Positions 42,840 through 52,403 of a stretch of 64,000 nucleotides of DNA are shown piece after piece (position 1 is the first letter of the stretch; every line of letters starts with the position of its first letter). The stretch covers positions 248,001-312,000 of the forward strand of contig OY829281.1 in NCBI GenBank assembly GCA_963691715.1, given 5' to 3'. This stretch comes from HXMU1420-13 sp963691715. Lineage in GTDB: Bacteria > Bacteroidota > Rhodothermia > Balneolales > Balneolaceae. Below the pieces are notes generated by a model. That model did no database searches, was not told the DNA's origin, and saw only the letters and a list, made by a program, of their open reading frames with translations. A program made the translations under genes and the position numbers.

Positions 42840-43394
42840 ATGATGAAATTAAAATTAATCCTCCTAGTATTTTTGTTTGTTATAGGTATTGGAGAACCAC
42901 AAGAAATCAATGCTCAAACAACAGAAGAGGTAAAAATTGGATATGTAAATCCACAGGCAATTTTACAAAATATGCCAGAAATGAAAGCAGTTCAACAAAG
43001 AATTCAAAACTTTGCACTTCGTAAACAGCAAGAACTTCTTGCAAAAGAAGAAGCATTTCAAGCTGAAGTAACTACTTACCAACAAAAAATTGGTGTGATA
43101 TCTGCTGAGGCACAAGCTGCTGAAGAAGAACGTCTTGGTAGACTTCAAAATGAATTTCTACAAGCACAGCAATCTGCTGAAACAGAATTAGAACAAAAAC
43201 GACAAGAATTGGTTGGTCCATTGTTAGAGCAAATTGGTAATGCTATTTCAGTAGTAGCAAAAAGAATGGAACTGACGTATGTATTGAATACTACAACTTC
43301 AACAGGAGATTTGGTTATTCTTTACGTATCTGAGGAATATGCAGCTGAGAATAATATCACAGAATCTGTGATGGAAGAACTTGGAATGTTTTAA
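42840..43394 (+). CDS. OmpH/Skp-family periplasmic chaperone, third copy
   Basis: A 184-residue exported protein with signal peptide (near INAQ), KIGYVNPQAILQNMPEM, a coiled coil at about residues 55-125 (RKQQELLAKEEAFQAEV) and MELTYVLNTTTSTGDLVILYV. It is closer to the second copy than to the first. Two adjacent ATGs (42840 and 42843) can serve as start. Last gene of the bamA block; a hairpin terminator follows. Confidence 0.88.
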   Translation: MMKLKLILLVFLFVIGIGEPQEINAQTTEEVKIGYVNPQAILQNMPEMKAVQQRIQNFALRKQQELLAKEEAFQAEVTTYQQKIGVISAEAQAAEEERLGRLQNEFLQAQQSAETELEQKRQELVGPLLEQIGNAISVVAKRMELTYVLNTTTSTGDLVILYVSEEYAAENNITESVMEELGMF

Positions 43395-43409
43395 TTTAAT
43401 TGCGGTTTA

Positions 43410-43441
43410 AACCCCATACATTAATCAATGTTTGGGGTTTT
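43410..43441. terminator. Terminator between the third ompH gene and the VWA gene
   Basis: AAACCCCA and TGGGGTTT arms, extended by ACATT with AATGT, form a long stem with a small AT-rich loop. It lies 16 bases after the ompH stop and touches the stop of the convergent VWA gene (43440), so it probably serves both. The T-tract on the plus strand is short. Confidence 0.65.
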
Positions 43442-44552
43442 ATTTGACATTCTTACGTCGATTCCGAATGTAATCCTCGAATATATACCCACCTAAATTG
43501 TCAAGGGATGCGAAATAAGCTTTTCCTGTGTTAGCTTCTGTCATTTCTCGTACAAAACTCTGTAGATAAGGATCGCTAGCTATCATAAAAGTGGTAATCG
43601 TGATTTTATCTCTCCTGCATTTTACTGCTTCATCAAGTACTTTATTTACAATTTTACGATCCAGCCCAAAACTATTCTTATATAATTTTCCATCTTCAAA
43701 CATACAAGAGGGTTTTCCATCTGTAATCATAAAGATTTGTTTATTAGCATATTTTCTACGTTGCAGAATATGGCGGGCGACCTCTAACCCTTGTTTTGTA
43801 TTGGTATGATATGGGCCAACTTTCAAATATGGTAAATCTCCCACAGATATTTGCCAAGCCTCATTACCAAATGCGACTATATCGAGAGAATCTTTAGCAT
43901 AATTATTCATTATAAGTTCAGATAATGCCATTGCTACTTTTTTTGCTGGTGTAATACGATCTTCTCCATACAAAATCATTGAATGGCTAAGATCTATTAG
44001 TAAAACAGTGGCTACAGAGGTATAATGATCGGATTCATAAACCTCTAGGTCGTCCTCATGAAGATTTAAATGGTCTAAAGTGGAATGTTGAAACATATTG
44101 AGCATCGTTTTTACAGTATCTAATTGTCCGATGTCATCATTTTTATTCCACCTTCTTGTTTCTGGTTGTCTCTCAATACCACGACCCGTATGTTGAGTTT
44201 TGTGTCCTCCAAAACCACCTTTATTAAGTGATTTAAAAATATCCTCCAGAGATTTTTTTCGTAGGCTTCTTTCGGTTTTTTTTGTAATTACAACTTGAGT
44301 ATTATCATCATTATTTTCAATATAACCACGCTTCATCATCTCCTCAATGAAGTCTCCCAAACCATAGTCATCATCAAATTGATCTGTTATTTTATACTGT
44401 TTATCTAAATCGGCCAACCATTTTAGAGCTTGATTTACTTCACCGCTAGCAATAGTTAATAATTGTTGAAATAAATCCCATAATGTTTCAAATGAAGATT
44501 TACCTTTGTGTGGATTATAACGTTCATCCCATTCAAAATATCTAAAATCCAT
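43440..44552 (-). CDS. VWA-domain protein, function unknown
   Basis: A 370-residue, probably cytoplasmic protein (no signal peptide or membrane segment). The N-terminal 170 residues are charged and of unknown fold. The C-terminal von Willebrand A domain starts with the metal-site motif LLIDLSHSM (about residues 184-192) and continues with ITDGKPSCMFEDG. Such proteins often act with MoxR or Mg-chelatase-type ATPases. No ATPase gene adjoins it; the only MoxR in this window is 39 kb away. Confidence 0.75.
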   Translation of the reverse strand: MDFRYFEWDERYNPHKGKSSFETLWDLFQQLLTIASGEVNQALKWLADLDKQYKITDQFDDDYGLGDFIEEMMKRGYIENNDDNTQVVITKKTERSLRKKSLEDIFKSLNKGGFGGHKTQHTGRGIERQPETRRWNKNDDIGQLDTVKTMLNMFQHSTLDHLNLHEDDLEVYESDHYTSVATVLLIDLSHSMILYGEDRITPAKKVAMALSELIMNNYAKDSLDIVAFGNEAWQISVGDLPYLKVGPYHTNTKQGLEVARHILQRRKYANKQIFMITDGKPSCMFEDGKLYKNSFGLDRKIVNKVLDEAVKCRRDKITITTFMIASDPYLQSFVREMTEANTGKAYFASLDNLGGYIFEDYIRNRRKNVK

Positions 44553-44629
44553 AAGCTATTATTTTAATCTTGAATTCTAATAACATGAAAACAGTTCCTT
44601 AGGTAAGACATTACTTTATATATATAAAA

Positions 44630-45256
44630 ATGAGTGTAGAAAATTATGATCGTTTAACATTTGAAAAGCAATTATGGAGTCAGGGCTATAAAAGAATAAT
44701 GGGTTTGGATGAAGTGGGTAGAGGATGTTTGGCTGGTCCGGTTGTTGCAGCAGGTGTGATTTTTGATAGCTCTGTTAATATTCCGGAAATAAGGGATAGT
44801 AAAAAGATGTCAATGGATATACGGGAATCATTGGCAGAAGAGATTAAATCACTTGCTTTGTTCTGGACGGTTAAAGAAGGTTCAATTTCTCTCATTGACC
44901 GTATAAATATTTTATGGGCGTCTATCGAAACTATGAAAAATTGCTCTGATTCTTTTGGGGCAGATCCAGATTATTTATTAATCGACGGGAATAAATTTAC
45001 TGCATCGTTAATTCCATTTTCTTGTATAGTTAAAGGAGATGATAGAAGTATGAGTATAGGAGCTGCATCTATTCTTGCTAAGGTATACAGAGATAATTTG
45101 ATGAAAGAACTTCATATGGAATATCCAGAATTTGGTTGGGACCAAAATGTAGGCTACCCTACAAAAAAACATAAGCAAGCATTGGCTAGGTTTGGATATA
45201 CAAAATATCACCGACGCAGTTTTAATTTAGCAACCGATAAAAAGTATAAAATCTAG
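44630..45256 (+). CDS. rnhB: Ribonuclease HII
   Basis: Cuts RNA-DNA hybrids and removes misincorporated ribonucleotides. The 208-residue product has GLDEVGRGCLAGPVVAAGV with catalytic Asp27 and Glu28, YLLIDGNKF, IVKGDDRSMSIGAASILAKV and the C-terminal GYPTKKHKQAL. Length is typical. Its last bases overlap the end of the convergent rodA gene by four bases. Confidence 0.95.
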   Translation: MSVENYDRLTFEKQLWSQGYKRIMGLDEVGRGCLAGPVVAAGVIFDSSVNIPEIRDSKKMSMDIRESLAEEIKSLALFWTVKEGSISLIDRINILWASIETMKNCSDSFGADPDYLLIDGNKFTASLIPFSCIVKGDDRSMSIGAASILAKVYRDNLMKELHMEYPEFGWDQNVGYPTKKHKQALARFGYTKYHRRSFNLATDKKYKI

Positions 45257-46503
45257 CGATATATACTGAATTCTCGTTTATGGAAATCCATGTTTAGAGC
45301 TATTGCAAGCATCAATGTATTACTAAGAAATGCACTTCCACCATAACTTATAAATGGTAGTGGAATTCCAATTACTGGTAATAAAGCAGTAGCACTACCA
45401 ATATTTATAAAAAAATGAATGAAATAAACTGCAGTTACACTTACTACAACTAATTGTGCAAAAGGATGTTTATGGTTTCTAGCGATACTTAGAAGTTTAA
45501 TAAATAAAAAAAGAAAAAGGAGTACTAACAATCCTGCACCTATAAAACCAAATTCTTCACCAATTACGCAAAAAATAAAATCAGTATACGATTCTGGTAA
45601 AAATTTAAGTTGTATTTGTGTGCCCTGTAGGAATCCTTTACCACTAAAACCACCAGAACCAATTGCAGTCTTTGCTTGAATTACATTCCAACCTGCACCA
45701 GTAGGATCATAAGAGGGATTTGTAAATGCAATTATCCTAGAAACCTGATGAGGTTGTAAAACCTCTGTTAGCGCAAATCTTACTCCTATTGATGTGAGAA
45801 TCCCTGTAAAAAAAGAAGCGATTGTAAGCCATGTTCTTCGTTGAATAACAAAAATTAAGCCTGTTAGTAAAAAAACGGAACCTAAACCTAATTGCCAATT
45901 TATAACCGTCAAGTATAGAATGATCGCTGGAGAAATCATATATAAAGAGACTCCATAAGGAAGACCAGACCAAAATAACATTACAGGTATTAAAGCTAAA
46001 AAAATGATAGCTGTTCCGAAATCATTTTGGAGTATAACTAAAATCGTTGGAATCAATATTATAAGAACAGAATTGAATGCATATTTAATATTATCGACAG
46101 TGATATTACGACGGCTAGTTAAATAATTAGCAACTGCCATAATCGTAGCAATTTTCATTAATTCGCTGCTTTGAATTCCAAAAGGACCAAGACTAAACCA
46201 GCTTTTTGCTCCATTTATTTCTTTTCCAACCAGAAGAGTTAAAATCATAAGGATGATACATAACACATAAAAAAAGTAACTTGATTGAATGAAAGTTCTA
46301 GGTGAAATAAATTGAATTATAATCATCAGAATTATAGATACTATAACAAAGCCAAGCTGTTTAAAGAAATTATTTTGGATATAAGATGGTAAGAAATCCG
46401 AAACAGGCCCTTGTGTGGCGCTATAAATTGCAAATAGTCCAATACTAGTTAATAGTAACCACGTGAAAATAACTATCCAATTAAAGTCTCTTGGATTATT
46501 CAT
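45253..46503 (-). CDS. rodA: Rod-shape peptidoglycan glycosyltransferase RodA
   Basis: SEDS-family membrane enzyme that polymerises lipid II for cell elongation with its partner PBP2. The 416-residue product has about ten hydrophobic segments. SEDS signatures seen are SRNIT-like loop, NDFGTAIIFLALIPVMLF, the large loop with AKTAIGSGGFSGKGFLQGTQ, FLPESYTDFIFCVIGEEFGFIG, and GIPLPFISYGGSAFLSN near the end. Its start overlaps the mrdA gene by eight bases. Last gene of the mre-mrd operon. Confidence 0.93.
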   Translation of the reverse strand: MNNPRDFNWIVIFTWLLLTSIGLFAIYSATQGPVSDFLPSYIQNNFFKQLGFVIVSIILMIIIQFISPRTFIQSSYFFYVLCIILMILTLLVGKEINGAKSWFSLGPFGIQSSELMKIATIMAVANYLTSRRNITVDNIKYAFNSVLIILIPTILVILQNDFGTAIIFLALIPVMLFWSGLPYGVSLYMISPAIILYLTVINWQLGLGSVFLLTGLIFVIQRRTWLTIASFFTGILTSIGVRFALTEVLQPHQVSRIIAFTNPSYDPTGAGWNVIQAKTAIGSGGFSGKGFLQGTQIQLKFLPESYTDFIFCVIGEEFGFIGAGLLVLLFLFLFIKLLSIARNHKHPFAQLVVVSVTAVYFIHFFINIGSATALLPVIGIPLPFISYGGSAFLSNTLMLAIALNMDFHKREFSIYR

Positions 46504-48337
46504 TATCTAATCTTTGCGAATTATCCTCTTTAGGAACCCAATTCTTAACATAATCATAAATATTACTTCTACTAATTGTTCCTGTGTAATATTTCTCATG
46601 AAGTAAAGTGGCGATAGGTGCGGCCGAACTTGATGCAAAACCTGCATTTTCCAAAAACACAGTTATAACAATTTCTGGTTTATCAATAGGGCTAAATGAA
46701 GTAAACCAACCATGACTAAACCCTTGCGAATTTTGTGCTGTACCTGTTTTACCTGCTATATCAATAATATCATTTTTAACCCAATTTCTTGCACTACCTT
46801 CTTCGACAACACGACGCATACCTTTGGTAACTACATTTAGGTAATCATCTTTTATCCATTCAATTTTCTCATATAAAATAGGGATTTCACTAATTGATCC
46901 ATCACTCTTCTCAATGGAATGTACAATATGTGGATTAATTCTATACCCACCGTTTGCAATAGAGCTTGTTATTTGAGCTATTTGTAATGGTGAAAATGAT
47001 AAAACACCTTGTCCAATTCCAAGGTTTATTAGATCACCAATTCCCCATTTTCGAAAACCAAATCTTTGATTGAAATATGTACTATCTGGTATAATTCCTT
47101 TGGTTACACTAGGTAAATCAACAGTCTTGTCATTCGATACACCAATCTGTTCTATTAGATGATGCCAATCATTGAGTTGGCCATTGGATCCAATTTTATC
47201 CATTAGAGAGTAAAAATAAGTATTGCTTGAATATGCAATAGCAGTTTCTAGATCATAATCCCCTAGAGGTGCGATGTCTTTGTAAAGACGACCTCTACGA
47301 TAACCTCCATTATTAGGAATAATTGTTTCTGGCGTAATATATCCTAAATGTAATCCAATCATTCCCATTAAAGGTTTAAAAGTAGATCCAGGAGGTTGTC
47401 GACTTGATATGGCTCTATTAAAAAGAGGTCGAGTAGAGTCTGAATTAATGTCTGCCCAATAACCCCTGTCTATTCGGCCAGCTAGTTTATCAACAGTATA
47501 ATTTGGAGAATTTACAAGTGCTAGGATTTCGCCATTATTAGGATCCATTGCAACTATAGCACCTGTTTTTCCTACCATAAGTTCTTCCGCAAAAGCTTGT
47601 AATTCAGCATCAATGGTTGTAATTAAATTATCACCCTGTATTGGATTTGTACCTGAACGTTCTCCTTCAAAATTTCCAAGCGATTGTCCAAGTGCATTCA
47701 CTTTTAGAAACTCAATTCCAAGATTTCCTCTTAGGTTGTTTTCATATATTAATTCTAGTCCACTCTTTCCAATTTTATCTCCTAATCGGAGATCGGAAGA
47801 TGCTTCATATTCTTTTTTGTCAGCTTCACGTAAATATCCGAAAATATGTGAGGCATTAACTTTTGAAGGATAATTACGTTTACTTCCAATTTCATGACCT
47901 ATTCCAGATAATCTCCAAAGATTTTCCTGTACGTTAGTAAAGGAATTAAAATTAACATCTTTAAGTAAAGGTGAAGTTCTGTACCAACTATATTTTTGAG
48001 CTTCATTTACACGATGGGTTATTATACTGTCTTCAACTTCAAGTAATTCTGCTAATAATGGAATAGTTTCTTTTTTAAAATTTGCAGGAGTAATTGTGAT
48101 GGTAAAAATTGGTTCATTATCGACCAATAAAACTCTATTACGATCATATATCAATCCCCTTGCTGGGCTTACATACTTATGGCGAATAGAATTTTTTTCG
48201 CCTATGATTGAATATGTTTCAAATTGTATAATTTGCAGAAAAAAAACTCGCCCAAAAACTATTGCTGTAAGAGTAAATATTATTATTTGAAGAACTCTTA
48301 TGGAGGTTTTTGTTCTATTTGGAGTCAAAGAATTCAA
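46496..48337 (-). CDS. mrdA: Penicillin-binding protein 2 (elongation transpeptidase)
   Basis: Cross-links new peptidoglycan during rod elongation. The 613-residue product has one N-terminal membrane helix, a PBP dimerisation domain and a transpeptidase domain. The three active-site motifs are present: SxxK in PPGSTFKPLM (Ser about residue 318), SxN in AYSSNTYFYS and KTGTAQ near 529. Overlaps by four bases with mreD upstream and eight with rodA downstream, indicating coupled translation. Confidence 0.93.
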   Translation of the reverse strand: MNSLTPNRTKTSIRVLQIIIFTLTAIVFGRVFFLQIIQFETYSIIGEKNSIRHKYVSPARGLIYDRNRVLLVDNEPIFTITITPANFKKETIPLLAELLEVEDSIITHRVNEAQKYSWYRTSPLLKDVNFNSFTNVQENLWRLSGIGHEIGSKRNYPSKVNASHIFGYLREADKKEYEASSDLRLGDKIGKSGLELIYENNLRGNLGIEFLKVNALGQSLGNFEGERSGTNPIQGDNLITTIDAELQAFAEELMVGKTGAIVAMDPNNGEILALVNSPNYTVDKLAGRIDRGYWADINSDSTRPLFNRAISSRQPPGSTFKPLMGMIGLHLGYITPETIIPNNGGYRRGRLYKDIAPLGDYDLETAIAYSSNTYFYSLMDKIGSNGQLNDWHHLIEQIGVSNDKTVDLPSVTKGIIPDSTYFNQRFGFRKWGIGDLINLGIGQGVLSFSPLQIAQITSSIANGGYRINPHIVHSIEKSDGSISEIPILYEKIEWIKDDYLNVVTKGMRRVVEEGSARNWVKNDIIDIAGKTGTAQNSQGFSHGWFTSFSPIDKPEIVITVFLENAGFASSSAAPIATLLHEKYYTGTISRSNIYDYVKNWVPKEDNSQRLDNE

Positions 48338-48807
48338 CTTTTAATCCTAAAGATGTATATAAGTACTCCAACTAATGCAGTATAAATAGAATTACCAAAT
48401 ATCAATACAAAAGGAGAGTAATCGATTGAATAGGTGTTAAAAAAATTACCGTAACTAAATAGTATTAGGTTATGGAGTATTGCAACAATTACAATAAGTA
48501 TGAAAATCTGCCACATTAGTAACTGAGATTCAGCCCTTTTTTTGATGAAATTATATACTACAAAGAATGTCAATGTTTTTGAGAAAATCATAAGTCCCCA
48601 AAGATCAAATATTGCATCTTGTAAAAAAGCCAATAGAGCTGTAAAAATTAAAAGTTGTGTTCTACTATATTTTTGAACTAACCAAATTACGTAGAACAAA
48701 ATAGGGTCTAGCGACGCCCCAAAAATCGACAAATGCTGAAAAAAGAGAATATCTAGCATAATAAATAAAAACCCATTAGCTAAATCTTTTACTAATTCAT
48801 TATTCAT
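48334..48807 (-). CDS. mreD: Rod-shape-determining protein MreD
   Basis: Small inner-membrane subunit of the elongation complex. The 157-residue product has about five hydrophobic segments and little sequence conservation, as is usual for MreD. The call rests mainly on size, topology and position between mreC (overlap eight bases) and mrdA (overlap four bases). Confidence 0.85.
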   Translation of the reverse strand: MNNELVKDLANGFLFIMLDILFFQHLSIFGASLDPILFYVIWLVQKYSRTQLLIFTALLAFLQDAIFDLWGLMIFSKTLTFFVVYNFIKKRAESQLLMWQIFILIVIVAILHNLILFSYGNFFNTYSIDYSPFVLIFGNSIYTALVGVLIYIFRIKS

Positions 48808-49645
48808 TGAAAAGTTGGTTAGCTTTATTAGTTAGATGTGAAAGTGATGAGTCTGGTATAAATGTTATTACAAAACCTTCTGATATTTCCGATAAAGAAT
48901 TAAATGGAGAAAGATAGATACGCTGTGTGTCTTTACCTTTTTCTTCTAAAGTTTTTGTAACGCTACCTATTGGAATTCCACCTGGGAGATCATTTCCAAA
49001 ACCACTTGTTTCAATTATAAATCCAGAATCAATAGAAATAGTTTTCGGAACAAATTCCATAACTAGTTCTGTTTGATTTTTCCCTTCCCAACTTACAATG
49101 CCAGTTGAACGAGTTTCCTGAATTCTAGCACTCACACGAAAAAGACTATTGTAGTAAGGCATTACTTGCGAATAAGAGTCGCTTGTTAGTATGATTTTAC
49201 CAATTAAACCATCTGATGTTACTAAAGGCATACCAATTTTGATTCCTTCAAGAATACCAGCATCTATCGTAAAAGTATTATTAATTCCATTAATTTTTTT
49301 GGTTATAATACGTACTGGAATTAAAGTAAATTCACTTTCATTTTTGTAGTTTAATAACTTTCTTAACTCATAATTTTCTTTTTCAATAGATCGTAACTTA
49401 CTTAGTTCATCTTGAAGTAGAATATTTTGTTGCTGTAAATATTTATTATTTTTTAATGCTTGGCGATAGACTCTAATGTTTGAGAGGGGCTCTTCTAAAA
49501 AGCTAACAATTGTAATTGAGGCCTGTCGAATTACATTTAAGCCATCATTATTTCGAGAAATAGAAATTGCAATTGCTAAAACTAGGATTGTAGCAGTAAT
49601 TACATAATCTTTTGCATTTTCGACTTTAAATACTCTAAACTGCAT
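48800..49645 (-). CDS. mreC: Rod-shape-determining protein MreC
   Basis: Periplasmic scaffold that activates PBP2-RodA. The 281-residue product has one N-terminal membrane helix (about residues 12-30), a coiled coil (about 60-95, LQQQNILLQDELSKLRS) and beta-rich core sequence with GILEGIKIGMPLVTSDGLIGKI and the GNDLPGGIPIGSV segment. Ten bases downstream of mreB. Confidence 0.92.
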   Translation of the reverse strand: MQFRVFKVENAKDYVITATILVLAIAISISRNNDGLNVIRQASITIVSFLEEPLSNIRVYRQALKNNKYLQQQNILLQDELSKLRSIEKENYELRKLLNYKNESEFTLIPVRIITKKINGINNTFTIDAGILEGIKIGMPLVTSDGLIGKIILTSDSYSQVMPYYNSLFRVSARIQETRSTGIVSWEGKNQTELVMEFVPKTISIDSGFIIETSGFGNDLPGGIPIGSVTKTLEEKGKDTQRIYLSPFNSLSEISEGFVITFIPDSSLSHLTNKANQLFNE

Positions 49646-49655
49646 TTAGCAAGGT

Positions 49656-50723
49656 TTATGAGTCGATTACTGGGCGATAATAATCGAGGTTTTCTAAAAT
49701 AGCTCCAGTACCACGTACAACAGCTGTTAACGGATCTTCTGCAATATGTACTGGAAGATCGGTTGTTTCCATAATAAGTTTATCCAAGTTTTTAAGTAAG
49801 CCTCCTCCACCGGTTAGCATAATACCTCTATCTAAAATATCAGCAGAAAGTTCTGGAGGGGTTTGTTCCAAAGATTTTGTAATAGATTCAACAATAGTGT
49901 TTACAGATTCTGCCATTGCTTCGCGAGCATCTTTCGAGGTAATATGGCGAGTTCTTGGAACTCCATTCACTAAATCACGACCTTTAGTAATCATTTCAAG
50001 TTCCTCATCAAGAGGAGCAGCGGAGCCTATTTCACATTTAATTTTTTCTGCAGTTCGTTCCCCAATTAATAGATTATGATTTCTTCTAAAGTAATTAATT
50101 ATATCGTCATTTAATTCATCACCACCTAATCTGACAGACTGAGCATAGACAATTCCAGATAGGGCTATTACAGCGATTTCTGTAGTTCCTCCTCCAATAT
50201 CTACAATCATATTTCCAACGGGTTCATGAACATCCAACCCTATGCCAATAGCGGCGGCCATGGGCTCATCTACAAGATACACTTCTTTAGCTCCCGCATG
50301 TTCGGCACTATCTCGTACCGCTCTTCGTTCTACTTCTGTGATTCCGCTTGGAACACAAATAACCATTTGACGAGTACCTGAGTACCATTTAACTTTCACT
50401 TTTTTAATCATACCACGAATCATTTGCTCAGCCACCTCAAAATCAGCAATAACTCCATCTCTGAGTGGTCTTACGGTTCGTATTTTTCTATGAGTTTTTT
50501 CGTGCATTAACCTTGCTTGGTGACCAGTTGCAACAGGTACATTTTGTTGATTGAGAGCTACTATAGATGGTTCATTAAGTACGATACCTTCATTTCGAGA
50601 ATATATTAAGGTGTTAGCTGTACCTAAATCTATGGCTATATCTGTGTATAGAAAATCGAAGAGTCCTTTTTTAGGTGCTTTTTTTTCTCGAAATGGGGAA
50701 TTTGTTCCTTGCGGAGTGGACAT
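49656..50723 (-). CDS. mreB: Rod-shape-determining protein MreB
   Basis: Actin-like filament that positions wall synthesis. The 355-residue product has DIAIDLGTANTLIY, KMIRGM-like helix, VDEPMAAAIGIGLDV, IVDIGGGTTEIAVIALSGIV and the C-terminal LTGGGGLLKNLD. A short Pro/Lys-rich leader precedes the core. First gene of the leftward mreB-mreC-mreD-mrdA-rodA operon; about 105 bases separate it from the purH stop, leaving room for a promoter, though I found no clear box. Confidence 0.95.
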   Translation of the reverse strand: MSTPQGTNSPFREKKAPKKGLFDFLYTDIAIDLGTANTLIYSRNEGIVLNEPSIVALNQQNVPVATGHQARLMHEKTHRKIRTVRPLRDGVIADFEVAEQMIRGMIKKVKVKWYSGTRQMVICVPSGITEVERRAVRDSAEHAGAKEVYLVDEPMAAAIGIGLDVHEPVGNMIVDIGGGTTEIAVIALSGIVYAQSVRLGGDELNDDIINYFRRNHNLLIGERTAEKIKCEIGSAAPLDEELEMITKGRDLVNGVPRTRHITSKDAREAMAESVNTIVESITKSLEQTPPELSADILDRGIMLTGGGGLLKNLDKLIMETTDLPVHIAEDPLTAVVRGTGAILENLDYYRPVIDS

Positions 50724-50828
50724 TGTAGGTGCTTAACTAAAGGTTTAGGATGATGTTTGGAATAATTAAAAATACAATTTTGAAATTCTATTTGCGAATG
50801 AATGCTTAGAGAATATTTTATTTATTTA

Positions 50829-52403
50829 TCAGTGTTTGAAATGTCGTTTTCCTGTGAAAATCATTGCTAAACCGAGTTCATTTGCTTTAGCGATAACTTC
50901 GTCATCACGAATACTTCCACCTGGTTGTATTACAACTGAGACTCCTGCTTGTGCTGCAGCTTCAATACTATCAGAGAATGGGAAAAATGCATCACTAGCA
51001 ATAGCCGAATCTTTAAGTGATAATCCTTCTTTTTCTGCTTTAGCGATGGCAATTTCTGAAGAGTCAACTCGTGAAGTTTGTCCAGAACCAATACCAAGAG
51101 TTCTTCCATTTTTGGCATATACAATTGCATTTGATTTTACATGTCTCACAACCTTCCAGGCGAATAATAAGTCTTTTAATTCATTTTCAGTTGGTTGTTT
51201 GGTTGTTACCACTTTAAATGTTTTTTCATCAATTGGTTCCAAATCTGTATCCTGCTTTAGTAAACCTCCAAATATTGATTTTGTAGATGTTGGGTTTTTT
51301 AAATGACTATTTTCTTTGATTATAATCAATCTACGATTTTTCTTTTTTACTAATAAATCTTGAGCTTCATTATAAAACCCAGGCGCAATGATTATTTCAG
51401 TAAATATTTTATCAATAGATTTTGCTGTTTCAATATCTAGTGTTTGGTTTACGACGACAATTCCTCCAAATGGAGATACAGTATCTGTACTCAATGCTTT
51501 TTGATAGGCTGCATTTAATGTATCTGCTATTCCTACTCCACATGGTATGGTGTGCTTTATTATTGCACATGTTGGTTTCGTACCCTCAAAATCATTTATG
51601 ATATTCAAAGCTGCATCAACATCTATATAATTATTGTAACTCAATTGTTTTCCATGAAAACAGTCAATTATAGTATTCTGATTTCCATAAACTGCTGCTT
51701 TTTGATGCGGATTCTCCCCATACCTTAGTTCGTGTGCTAAAGGTTCAGAGATATTTATTTGTGTTGAAGGTTCTTCCCCAATTAAATGAGTAAAATAGTT
51801 TGCTATTGCAGCATCATAGTCTGCAGTATGAGCAAAAGCTTCTTTCGCAAGTTTTGCTCTTGTTTTAAAAGTTATTCCTTGCTCAGAATTAAGTTCATTA
51901 ATTACTGTTTCATATTGTAATGGTGATGTTAAAATACCAACATGAGCAAAATTTTTTGCAGCTGCTCTAATCATTGTCGGTCCACCAATATCAATGTATT
52001 CAGTGGCTATTGCTGAAGAAGTATCAGGTGATTCTACTTTAGTTTTGAAAGGGTACAGGTTAACAACTACTAATTCGATAGGAGTGATGCCTAAACGAGT
52101 AATCTCATCATTATCCTTTTTATAACTTGTTCTTGCAAGTATTCCTCCGTGAATATGTGGATGTAAAGTTTTTACTCTTCCATCTAAACACTCAGGAAAA
52201 CCAGTAATTTCAGAAGCATCTTTAATTGGGATACCTGCATCTGCAATTACTTTTGCTGTTCCACCTGTTGATATTAATTCTGTTCCATTACTATGTAAAG
52301 CCATTGCTAAATCAACAATGCCTTCTTTGTTAGAAACTGAAATTAATGCTCTTTTTATAGATAGTTTATGTTCAGGGAGTGAATTAAGTGGTTGTAATGC
52401 CAT
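50829..52403 (-). CDS. purH: Bifunctional AICAR formyltransferase/IMP cyclohydrolase
   Basis: Last two steps of IMP synthesis. The 524-residue product joins an N-terminal cyclohydrolase domain (ALISVSNKEGIVDLA, LISTGGTAKVI, GRVKTLHPHIHGGIL) to a C-terminal formyltransferase domain (LRYGENPHQKAAVY, KHTIPCGVGIA, SDAFFPFSDSIE). Its ATG directly follows the purN stop with no gap, so the two are co-translated. Length matches the family. Confidence 0.95.
   Translation of the reverse strand: MALQPLNSLPEHKLSIKRALISVSNKEGIVDLAMALHSNGTELISTGGTAKVIADAGIPIKDASEITGFPECLDGRVKTLHPHIHGGILARTSYKKDNDEITRLGITPIELVVVNLYPFKTKVESPDTSSAIATEYIDIGGPTMIRAAAKNFAHVGILTSPLQYETVINELNSEQGITFKTRAKLAKEAFAHTADYDAAIANYFTHLIGEEPSTQINISEPLAHELRYGENPHQKAAVYGNQNTIIDCFHGKQLSYNNYIDVDAALNIINDFEGTKPTCAIIKHTIPCGVGIADTLNAAYQKALSTDTVSPFGGIVVVNQTLDIETAKSIDKIFTEIIIAPGFYNEAQDLLVKKKNRRLIIIKENSHLKNPTSTKSIFGGLLKQDTDLEPIDEKTFKVVTTKQPTENELKDLLFAWKVVRHVKSNAIVYAKNGRTLGIGSGQTSRVDSSEIAIAKAEKEGLSLKDSAIASDAFFPFSDSIEAAAQAGVSVVIQPGGSIRDDEVIAKANELGLAMIFTGKRHFKH

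Noticed and set aside
50836..51306. A 156-codon plus-strand open frame opposite purH
   Set aside because: Mirror of the well-conserved PurH C-terminal domain; no motif or initiation signal.
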